DNA of 64,000 nucleotides from Actinomycetota bacterium. Lineage in GTDB: Bacteria; Actinomycetota; Actinomycetes; S36-B12; FW305-bin1. The notes beneath the pieces are model-generated. The model did not search any database. It saw only the letters and a program-made list of their open reading frames with translations, and was not told the DNA's origin. The position numbers and the translations under genes are program-made. Location: assembly GCA_004297305.1 (NCBI GenBank), contig SCTR01000011.1, forward strand, positions 62,001 through 126,000, in the 5' to 3' direction. This document shows positions 43,259 through 49,750 of this stretch, one piece after another. Position 1 is the stretch's first letter, and the number at the start of each line of letters is the position of its first letter.

Positions 43259-43789
43259 CTACTTGCGGAACATGGTGGCGGCCAACGCCTCGTCGGGCTG
43301 CTCGCCCATCTTGAGGTGGCGCACCTGCTCCCAGTTGCCGCGTACCTGAGCCAGGATCTCGTCGTCGGGAAGGTCGAGGTCGATCGGAATCGACACGATG
43401 CCCCACGACTCGTACCCGGTGAGCCAGAAGACCTCGGTCGGGTTGCCTTCCGGGTCGCGGAAGTAGCAGCCGATCGCGCTGGCGTGCGAGACGACCCGGT
43501 CCAGCTTGTAGCCGGCCTTCCTCACCCGCTCGTAGAAGTCCTTGAGGTCGGCAAGCGTTTCGACCCGCATGGAGATCTGCTGGATCAGGTGCGGATCCTC
43601 GGCCGAGGGGCGGCCCTTGACCAGGGCGATCTCATGATCGACGGCGGCCGGGTCGGCGCTCAGGAACGACCCTGACGCGCTCTTCTTCGTCACAGTCATG
43701 CCGATGAAGTCCCGGTAGAACTCCGTCATGGCATCCAGGTCCTGGACAAAGATTCCGATGTGGCCCAGCCCGGTGACCTTTGCTGACAA
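43259..43789 (-). CDS. VOC-family (glyoxalase/extradiol dioxygenase fold) protein
   Basis: A 176-residue protein. 'VTGLGHIGIFVQDLDAMTEFY' (in part), with His10, opens the first half. 'EIALVKG', 'HLIQQISMRVETLADLKDFYERV' (in part) and 'YFRDPEGNPTEVFWLTGY' supply the later metal-ligand positions (His and Glu) of the vicinal-oxygen-chelate fold. The TTG start has GGAGG five bases upstream. A single module pair suggests a small ring-cleavage or lyase enzyme. It is the last gene of the TfdA-DoxX-VOC-VOC run. Confidence 0.88.
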   Translation of the reverse strand: MSAKVTGLGHIGIFVQDLDAMTEFYRDFIGMTVTKKSASGSFLSADPAAVDHEIALVKGRPSAEDPHLIQQISMRVETLADLKDFYERVRKAGYKLDRVVSHASAIGCYFRDPEGNPTEVFWLTGYESWGIVSIPIDLDLPDDEILAQVRGNWEQVRHLKMGEQPDEALAATMFRK

Positions 43790-43906
43790 TGTGTCCTCCT
43801 GACAAGCGTCGTGGTCGACCTGCTGGACGCGAGGTCTTCCGGACGAGCGGCGATGCCGCTTTCAAGCACAGCGTAAGCCGTGCGCGGCGGTCGGTGCCCT
43901 AGTACC

Positions 43907-44416
43907 TCAGTTGGGCGGGCCCAGCCCGAGCATCGCGGCGATGTTGCCCTCGATCGCCGTACTGACGATCTCGACGCGGGACTGCTCGCCCGGACGCCGG
44001 TACTGGCCGTTGATCGCCACCGGCTGCCCACCGTCGACACCCTCGGTGTACGAACCAGCAACGTGCTCGAAGCCGGCAGCGGTCAGCTGACCGGCCGCCG
44101 CGGTCATGTCGTCGACCCAGTACGCGACATGGTGCGGACCCGGGTCGCCCCAGTTGGTCCCGGGGATCGCCTCCATCAACTCGATGAAGGGATGCACGCA
44201 GCTGAAGGCGGCGCGACGCCGTCGGTAGTGCATGCCGTCGGCAGGGGTCCACAGCAGTTGGTCGACGGTCTGCGGCGCGCTGAAACGGACGCTGAGCGTC
44301 GTCCCGAGCACGTCCACGGCGGCCTCGACGTCGTCGACGACCACCCCGAAGTGGAACAGCTCGCCGAGGTCGGGGACCGGCGGACCCAGCTGGAGTGCCG
44401 GGTCGACCAGGCTCAT
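43907..44416 (-). CDS. VOC-family (glyoxalase-like) protein
   Basis: A 169-residue protein. 'LGELFHFGVVVDDVEAAVDVL' (in part), 'CVHPFIELMEAIPGTNWGDPG' (in part) and 'PHHVAYWVDDMTAAAGQL' are the paired VOC strands, with His residues in 'LFHFGV' and 'PHHVAYWV' as likely metal ligands. The ATG overlaps the DoxX stop (ATGA), so the two are co-translated. It differs clearly from the other VOC protein downstream. The substrate is unknown; the neighbours suggest oxidation of an organic acid or aromatic compound. Confidence 0.85.
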   Translation of the reverse strand: MSLVDPALQLGPPVPDLGELFHFGVVVDDVEAAVDVLGTTLSVRFSAPQTVDQLLWTPADGMHYRRRRAAFSCVHPFIELMEAIPGTNWGDPGPHHVAYWVDDMTAAAGQLTAAGFEHVAGSYTEGVDGGQPVAINGQYRRPGEQSRVEIVSTAIEGNIAAMLGLGPPN

Positions 44417-44937
44417 GCGCTCGCGGCGGCGGCGGCCTCCCGGGACCGCACGACGCTCCGCCGACGCGAGATGACCACCGAGGCCATCGTCACGGCCGCG
44501 CCGACGCCGGCCAGCCGCAGCCCCAGCCCGGGACGCCAGCGCAGCGCGTTGTCGACCGACGCTGAGCCGGGGCCGGTGAGTGCCAGCGAGGCCGCCACCA
44601 AGGCGAGCATCGCCGGATACTCGATGCCGCCCTTGATGACGAAGAAGCCCTTCGGCAACTGGGTGCTCGCCGCCACGATCATGGTGCCGGTCACCATCGT
44701 CGACCCGATGGGGGTGCCGGCCCCGGCCGCCAGCAGCAGGCCGCCGCCGAACTCCCCGATGCCGGCCGCCAGCGCCGAGCGTTCGGCCGGCTCGAAGCCG
44801 AGCCGGCCCATCATGCCGGTGGTGCCTTCACGGCCCCCGCCACCGAACCAGCCGAACAACTTCTGCGCGCCATGGGCGGCAACGGTCAACCCGGTCCCGA
44901 CTCGCAGGACCGCCAGGCCCGCGTCTGCTGTCCCCAT
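44413..44937 (-). CDS. DoxX-family membrane protein
   Basis: A 174-residue protein with four membrane segments. 'GLAVLRVGTGLTVAAHGAQKLFGWFGGGG' (in parts) and 'PAERSALAAGIGEFGGGLLLAAG' (in part) are the DoxX signature. The ATG has GGAG nine bases upstream. DoxX proteins act in membrane redox or thiosulfate-related processes, and many are of unknown function. It lies between a TfdA-type dioxygenase and a VOC protein, which suggests a part in the same pathway or in protection of it. Confidence 0.9.
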   Translation of the reverse strand: MGTADAGLAVLRVGTGLTVAAHGAQKLFGWFGGGGREGTTGMMGRLGFEPAERSALAAGIGEFGGGLLLAAGAGTPIGSTMVTGTMIVAASTQLPKGFFVIKGGIEYPAMLALVAASLALTGPGSASVDNALRWRPGLGLRLAGVGAAVTMASVVISRRRSVVRSREAAAAASA

Positions 44938-44989
44938 CCGATGGTCGCTCCGCTCCGACGTCGATGTATGACGGTGTCCGACCGGGTGG

Positions 44990-45907
44990 TCAGCCGCCGA
45001 ACGGCTCGCCGACGATCGCCTGCGAACGGAAGCCGTCCGCGCCGACCGGGACGTCGCCGGCAACGGTGATCCGCTGCATCTTGCGGGCCATGTCGGCGTC
45101 GCCGATGTCGACCGGACCCAGGTGTGCCGTCGACCGGTTGTCCCAGAACGCGACACTGTCGGCCTGCCAACGGAACCGCACCGAGAACTCCACGCGCGAC
45201 AGGTGCTCGCACAGCAGGCCCAGCAGCCGCTTGCTCTCCAGTGCGCTCATGCCGCAGATGTACGAGGTGTACTGCGGGTTCACGAACAGCAGCTTCTCGC
45301 CCGTCTCCGGGTGCACCCGCACCACCGGGTGGACCGCGACGGGGGTCTGCACGCCGGCCTTCGCGTTGGCGAACTCGGAGTAGTCGACGCCCTTGTGGAC
45401 CGCCTGCAGCCCATCGATCATGTCCTTGAGCGGCTGCGACAGCGTCCGGTAGGCCTCAACGAGGTTGAACCACAGGGTGTCTCCGCCGGCCGGCGGGATC
45501 ACGATGCCGTGCAGGATCGAACCCAGCGGCGGGTTGACGACGTAGGTGTTGTCCGTGTGGACCTGCAACTCGATGGCCGGCGGGGCCGCCAACCGGTGGC
45601 TGCCGTCGAGGTACTCCTTGACCTCCTGGACGTCCAGCGCGTAGAGCTCCGGATGTCCGGCGACGCCTTCCCGAGCCGGGTGGGCCGGAGTGACCTTGCC
45701 GAACTGCGCGCCGAAGCTGATCTGCTGCTCGGGCGTGATGTGCTGGTCGCGGAAGAAGATCACTCGCCACTTGAGCAGCAGGCTGCGGATCTCCGCGACC
45801 ACGTCGGCATGCAGCGGCTCACGCAGGTCGACGCCGAACACCTCGGCACCGATCAAGCTGGTCATGGGCCGGACCTCAAGCTCCGTCCGCACCGTCGTCT
45901 GGCTCAT
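44990..45907 (-). CDS. TauD/TfdA-family Fe(II)/2-oxoglutarate-dependent dioxygenase
   Basis: A 305-residue enzyme. 'LLKWRVIFFRDQHITPEQQISFGAQFG' (in parts) is the TauD N-terminal motif. The iron ligands are His and Asp in 'VHTDNTY' and the distal His in 'WDNRSTAHLG'. The 2-oxoglutarate-binding Arg lies in 'RKMQRITVAGD'. It hydroxylates a substrate while decarboxylating 2-oxoglutarate. The ATG has a strong GAGGAGG site. It is the first gene of a minus-strand run with DoxX and two VOC proteins and lies next to a MarR gene, so it may act on an aromatic or aliphatic acid. Confidence 0.92.
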   Translation of the reverse strand: MSQTTVRTELEVRPMTSLIGAEVFGVDLREPLHADVVAEIRSLLLKWRVIFFRDQHITPEQQISFGAQFGKVTPAHPAREGVAGHPELYALDVQEVKEYLDGSHRLAAPPAIELQVHTDNTYVVNPPLGSILHGIVIPPAGGDTLWFNLVEAYRTLSQPLKDMIDGLQAVHKGVDYSEFANAKAGVQTPVAVHPVVRVHPETGEKLLFVNPQYTSYICGMSALESKRLLGLLCEHLSRVEFSVRFRWQADSVAFWDNRSTAHLGPVDIGDADMARKMQRITVAGDVPVGADGFRSQAIVGEPFGG

Positions 45908-46020
45908 CGTGTCCTCCTCGTCCCCGTCGGCTCGTTCTGTCGGCTCGTCCTCATCTGCGCCGCGCCGGGGGTTCCGCCACAGCGGGCCGCGGCAGCTCCA
46001 CGGTAGTTCAGGCCGATGAA

Positions 46021-46036
46021 GTAGTACGTACCATAC
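46021..46036. promoter_or_regulatory. AT-richer palindrome upstream of the dioxygenase operon
   Basis: GTAGTACGTACCATAC includes the perfect palindrome GTACGTAC (46024-46031) in an otherwise GC-rich 216-bp gap between the dioxygenase start and the MarR gene. It is a candidate site for that MarR protein or part of a promoter. Confidence 0.35.
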
Positions 46037-46123
46037 CGCGAGCAGACCTGTGCTACCGCCCCGGGTGCTCCACCCGGCGTAGCGCCTGCACCACTGGGTG
46101 ATCGCGACGCGAGCGCTGAACCG

Positions 46124-46594
46124 TCACAACCGGTCGGCCAACCGTTCCAGCAGCGGCAAGGCCGCCAAGAGTTGCTGCTGCTCCTCGGGGCTGAGCTCCG
46201 CGCCGAGCGCGCGGGCGACGTGCTGGGCGTTACGGGAGCGTCGGCCCGCCAGGAGTCGGCGGCCGGCCGGGGTCGCCCACAGCGTCGATCGCCGGCCGTC
46301 CTCGGCGTCCATGCCGCGCGCGATCAGGCCGCGGTCCTCCAGCTTGCCGACGATGGCGCTGATCGCCTGCGGGCTGATCCGCTCCTGCTCGGCCAGCGCC
46401 GTCGGCGGCAGCGCACCGTGCCGTTCGAGGCGGGCCAGCACGGACAGGTCCGACGCCGTCACCTCGCCGCCGAGGTCGCCGAGCCGGAACCGGCGCACGA
46501 TCCGGCCGACCACGATGCGCAGGTCGTTGCCGAGTTGGTTGAGATCGATCGAGTCCGTGCCAGTGCCGGCGGCCGGGGTCGCTGCGGTATCCAT
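46124..46594 (-). CDS. MarR-family transcriptional regulator (paralogue 2)
   Basis: A 156-residue winged-helix protein. 'DLNQLGNDLRIVVGRIVRRF' is identical to the same segment of the MarR at 41833-42282, and the recognition helix 'QERISPQAISAIVGKLEDRGL' (in part) is nearly so. The C-terminus 'LLAALPLLERLADRL' also matches. A short acidic/Ala N-terminus differs. It lies directly upstream of the dioxygenase operon on the same strand. Its position and the palindrome in between suggest it controls that operon. Confidence 0.92.
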   Translation of the reverse strand: MDTAATPAAGTGTDSIDLNQLGNDLRIVVGRIVRRFRLGDLGGEVTASDLSVLARLERHGALPPTALAEQERISPQAISAIVGKLEDRGLIARGMDAEDGRRSTLWATPAGRRLLAGRRSRNAQHVARALGAELSPEEQQQLLAALPLLERLADRL

Positions 46595-46651
46595 GCCGAG
46601 AGGATAGGTGTACCGCGCCTTCCGAACCCATGGCCTGACAGGAACTCTGCG

Positions 46652-47158
46652 CTAGGCGCCGGGTTCTTCGATCCAGTCGTACCGGACCTGCGTCCGCAGC
46701 AGGACGTCCGCCACCGACCGGCGGCGCGGACTCACGACGCACCACAGGAGGCCCAGCGGAAACAGCACGCAAACCGCGGCTCGCAGAAACGCTGTGGCCC
46801 AACCCAGTCGGCGGCCGCGGCCGCTGACGACCCGCAGACCCAGCAGATGGTCGCCGTACGTCCGGCCCGTCGTCACCCACGACGCCGTGAAGTAGCCGAC
46901 GGTCAGCACCAGGCAACAGGCGATGGCCACCGGATACCTCACCGAAGGCCACGAGAACGACACCGGCTGCGAGAGAAACTGCACAGCGGCCCAGCCCAAC
47001 CAGGCGGCCGCCGCGATCGCCACGACGATCCCCGCATCGACGACGTTGGCGAGCAGCCGGCTGGCGAAACCGGCGGGCAGCTTCTGAAAGGCACGAGCAT
47101 TCTTCGGGATCTGGCGCTGTTGACGTCGGACCACCCGGACGTCGGGCGGTTCGGTCAC
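46652..47158 (-). CDS. RDD-family membrane protein
   Basis: A 168-residue protein. A basic N-terminus (RVVRRQQRQIPKNARAFQ) precedes 'PAGFASRLLANVVDAGIVVAI' (in part), which holds the Arg...Asp signature of RDD proteins. Three or four membrane helices follow, with 'TGRTYGDHLLGLRVVSGRGRR' (in part) between them. The GTG start overlaps the stop of the repeat protein gene (GTGA). RDD proteins are often transporters or envelope proteins of unknown role. Here it is the translational partner of the repeat protein upstream. Confidence 0.9.
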   Translation of the reverse strand: MTEPPDVRVVRRQQRQIPKNARAFQKLPAGFASRLLANVVDAGIVVAIAAAAWLGWAAVQFLSQPVSFSWPSVRYPVAIACCLVLTVGYFTASWVTTGRTYGDHLLGLRVVSGRGRRLGWATAFLRAAVCVLFPLGLLWCVVSPRRRSVADVLLRTQVRYDWIEEPGA

Positions 47159-48171
47159 TGCAGTGGCTCCTGGGCTGCCGCAACAGATTCTGTCGGGTGG
47201 CTCGGCTCTGTCGGGGTGCTACCGGCGGTCCGGCCGCGCCGGCCACGGAAGAGGATGCGGTCCACGGCGCGCCCGAGTGCCTCGTCGGCCTGGATCCCCT
47301 GCAGCCGGACACCCTGGACGGCCTCCGAGGCGATCGAGCCGGTGGACACCCGAATGATCTCGGCGAGGTCGATCTCCTCGACCAGGTAGTCGGCCAGCCC
47401 GACCAGATCGACCCGCTGCCGGACCACCTCGGTGAGGTCGAGGGTGTTCAGGGCATCGGTGACGATCGGACCCAGCTCGACGTGGTCGACCACGACGCGC
47501 GTCAGGTCCACCCGGGCGAGGACGGCGTCGACGAGTGCCGCGGTATCGAGCTGGGCGATCACCGCCGCAGCGAGCTGGTCGAGGTCGGTCCGCTGCACCG
47601 CGGTGGCCAGCAATCGGTCCAGGTCCAGTCGTTCCAGAACGCCGACGGCGACAGCGGTCACGTCCACCCGGTCGACAACGGCGGCGACCACTCGTTCCGG
47701 GCCGACCAGGCTCACTGCCGTCGTCGCCACGGCGGGAGCGGCCGATGCAGTCCAGGTTGCCAGCGCCTGGACCGACCCGTCCCGTTCGCGCTCCCAGCGG
47801 CTGGCCAGACGTTGCAGCGCGGCGGCGGCAGTGAAGCGCTCGGGCACGCCGGGCGGTGCCAGCGCGAAGCCGACGACCGGTCGCATGACCTGGCTGCCGC
47901 GTCGAAGCGCTCGCGCCGCGAGCCCGGTCGCGCTCCAGCCCACGGCGAGGGCGAGCTCCGCCCCGGCCGCGATCGGTCGCGCCGACCGGCCGTCGGTGGC
48001 GTGACCGACGGAGGACTCCGACAGCGAGCGAGCGACGAGGTCGGCGGCCACTGCCGCCGCGCCGAAGGCGACCCGGACAACCTGCGCGAGCTGGTCGGCA
48101 TCGGGCACCGCGACGGCCGGGACCGTCGACGGCAGCATCGCCCCCGTTCGGGATACGGGCTCGGTTGTCAT
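47155..48171 (-). CDS. repeat protein of unknown function, coupled to the RDD gene
   Basis: A 338-residue protein. Residues 169-277 consist of nine tandem units of 10-13 residues with the consensus (V/L/I)D(L/V)xx(L/V)(V/L)xxV(L/V)xR, for example VDVTAVAVGVLER, LDLDRLLATAVQR and LDTAALVDAVLAR. This suggests a regular helical or solenoid array. The N-terminal half is Ala/Val-rich without a clear signal peptide. The C-terminus is a basic stretch (FRGRRGRTAG) and a Pro/Thr tail. The ATG has AGAGGAG six bases upstream. I do not recognise a function; similar repeats occur in actinobacterial proteins near RDD genes. Confidence 0.75.
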   Translation of the reverse strand: MTTEPVSRTGAMLPSTVPAVAVPDADQLAQVVRVAFGAAAVAADLVARSLSESSVGHATDGRSARPIAAGAELALAVGWSATGLAARALRRGSQVMRPVVGFALAPPGVPERFTAAAALQRLASRWERERDGSVQALATWTASAAPAVATTAVSLVGPERVVAAVVDRVDVTAVAVGVLERLDLDRLLATAVQRTDLDQLAAAVIAQLDTAALVDAVLARVDLTRVVVDHVELGPIVTDALNTLDLTEVVRQRVDLVGLADYLVEEIDLAEIIRVSTGSIASEAVQGVRLQGIQADEALGRAVDRILFRGRRGRTAGSTPTEPSHPTESVAAAQEPLQ

Positions 48172-48396
48172 GATGCTCCTCTGCAGGCCGACCTCATCGT
48201 CGCGCGCCACACGCGTCCGGTCGAGCGCGGCGTGCCCGCTGGCTGCCTGGTCGTGCCGAGCTGCCGGCGTCCGGCCGGCGCCGTCACAGGTCCTGGAACC
48301 GGCCGAGTCGCAGGCTCGGGTCGCGTCGGCGACGCTCCGGCCAGACCGGCGATAGTGCCAGGCCGGCGATAGTGGTTGAGCGACAATGTCACGATC
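48172..48396. other. 5' part of a 374-bp divergent intergenic region
   Basis: The gap between the repeat-protein gene (leftward) and the lipoprotein gene (rightward) runs from 48172 to 48545. This part shows no gene or strong signal except GACAATGTC (48382-48390), with GACA/TGTC arms, just before the promoter described next. A leftward promoter must also lie here but I cannot place it. Confidence 0.5.
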
Positions 48397-48426
48397 TTGA
48401 CTCGGCTACTGTGCGTACTCTATAAT
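48397..48426 (+). promoter_or_regulatory. near-consensus sigma-70 type promoter
   Basis: TTGACT (48397-48402) and a perfect TATAAT (48421-48426) are separated by 18 bases, in an AT-richer island. Transcription would begin near 48433 and give about 110 nt of leader before the lipoprotein GTG at 48546. Such a perfect -10 box is rare in this GC-rich window. Confidence 0.75.
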
Positions 48427-48545
48427 GCGGCACCAACGGGGCGTCTGCCGCGACCTGAGGTCGCTCACCGATTCTTCTGGCGCTCCGTCTGCCATGTCCG
48501 TTCCGTTTGCTATGCCCCCGTCACGTCGTTGAGGAGACAGAACTC

Positions 48546-49598
48546 GTGGATAGGTCAACACCTCGGATGAGGCCGGCACGGCTGGCGATGATCGGCGCGG
48601 CGGCAGCCGTGCTGGTGCCAGCGATCGCCGCTTGTGGGAGCGACGCCGGCCCGTCCGCCTCCGGATCGGCGGCGCCGCTGACCTTGAAGGTCGCCGTCTC
48701 CATCCCGGACCCCTCGCAATCGCAGGTCTTCATCGCGCAGCAGGCGGGCTACTTCAGGGAGTTCGGCCTCGACGTCCAGATCTCGCTTCCCGGGCCGAAC
48801 ACCGTGACGTCGGTGTCCTCCGGCCAGGTGGACGTGGCCTTCGGCGGCGCGGGAGCGCCGGCGTCGGTGCAGAACCAGGGGAAGGCGACCTCGATCGTCT
48901 ACTGGGGTCTGGGCAACAAGGCGGCCGGCTTCGTCATCGGCAAGACCGGCATCACCAAGATCGAAGACTGCAAGACGATCATTACTGTGCCCCAGGCGAC
49001 GTCGCCGTACGGCTGGGCGGTCGCCTACCAGAAGGCGCTCGACCTGAAATACCAGATCGTGCCGCAGGGCGATGCCTCGGCCATTTCCAACAGCGTGGCC
49101 GCCGGCACCAACGACTGCGGTATCACGACATTCGGCACGATCTACCCCGCGGTCGCCGCGGGCAAGGCGACGGTCATCGTCGATCCCCGCAACGTCTCGT
49201 CGCTGCCGGCCAAGCTGCAGCCGCTGAACTTCGCCGACACGGCGGTCTGGGGCCTGCGTGACAACCTCAAGAACAAGCAGGCCGAGCTCGTCGCCTTCAT
49301 CAAGGGCATGGACAAGGGCCTGAAGAAGATGAAGAGCGACACCCCCGACCAGCTGGCGACCCTCCTGCTGCAAGACAGCGTGTGGAAGGGCTACACGAAG
49401 GATCAGCTGGCGATGCTGATCAAGGAGCAGATGTTCGGCTTCGCACCCGAGGACGGCTTCATCTCCGAGGCCGCCTGGGCGCAGGACGTCGTCTTCTTGA
49501 ACCAGTCGGCGTACCCCTACGTCCAGGCGAACGACCCGAACTGGTCGTACGCCGCGCGGGTCGACATGGGCCCGTACAAGCAGGCGCTCGGCAAGTAG
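48546..49598 (+). CDS. ABC-type substrate-binding lipoprotein (NMT1/SsuA-like), orphan paralogue
   Basis: A 350-residue lipoprotein precursor with lipobox AIAAC (Cys30). The binding domain shares long motifs with the lipoprotein at 29808-30881: 'NTVTSVSSGQVDVAFGGA', 'GNKAAGFVIGKTGIT', 'DCKTIIT', 'ATSPYGW' and 'AAGTNDCG'. The GTG start has GAGGAG nine bases upstream. No permease or ATPase gene is adjacent. A near-consensus promoter lies 120 bp upstream and a hairpin terminator follows, so it is a single-gene transcript. High expression is likely; the ligand is unknown. Confidence 0.88.
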   Translation: MDRSTPRMRPARLAMIGAAAAVLVPAIAACGSDAGPSASGSAAPLTLKVAVSIPDPSQSQVFIAQQAGYFREFGLDVQISLPGPNTVTSVSSGQVDVAFGGAGAPASVQNQGKATSIVYWGLGNKAAGFVIGKTGITKIEDCKTIITVPQATSPYGWAVAYQKALDLKYQIVPQGDASAISNSVAAGTNDCGITTFGTIYPAVAAGKATVIVDPRNVSSLPAKLQPLNFADTAVWGLRDNLKNKQAELVAFIKGMDKGLKKMKSDTPDQLATLLLQDSVWKGYTKDQLAMLIKEQMFGFAPEDGFISEAAWAQDVVFLNQSAYPYVQANDPNWSYAARVDMGPYKQALGK

Positions 49599-49658
49599 CA
49601 CCTACTCCGCATCGCGGCACACCTGCCGCCGATGCCGGCACCGGACGACGGCGACCAG

Positions 49659-49690
49659 CGGCGACCACGCCGCGGGTCGCCGTCTTTCGT
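49659..49690 (+). terminator. intrinsic terminator after the lipoprotein gene
   Basis: CGGCGACC (49659-49666) pairs with GGTCGCCG (49675-49682) around an eight-base loop, followed by the T-rich TCTTTCGT. It separates the lipoprotein gene from the copper ATPase promoter. Confidence 0.65.
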
Positions 49691-49723
49691 TGGTGATCAG
49701 TGCCTTTCGTACTCTTGCCCCGT

Positions 49724-49740
49724 ATACCCCAGGGGGGTAT
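49724..49740 (+). promoter_or_regulatory. CsoR-type copper-responsive operator
   Basis: ATACCCC-AGG-GGGGTAT is a perfect 7-3-7 inverted repeat that matches the CsoR operator pattern. It ends 11 bp before the copper ATPase ATG, and its left arm overlaps a TATACC -10-like sequence. CsoR would release it when copper binds. The csoR gene is not in this window. Confidence 0.8.
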
Positions 49741-49750
49741 GGTCGCGGCC

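Noticed and set aside
44990-45907. Apparent loss of an iron-binding His in the TfdA-type enzyme ('RKMQRITV' instead of '-MHR-T')
   Set aside because: By aligning to TauD, the distal iron ligand is the His in the 'NR-TQHYA' segment, which is present here as 'NRSTAHLG'. The position in 'MQR' is not a ligand, and the nearby Arg residues are kept.
48376-48570. Small ORF of 64 codons across the lipoprotein promoter
   Set aside because: It begins before the likely -35 box, runs over the promoter and into the lipoprotein gene in another frame, and shows no conserved pattern.
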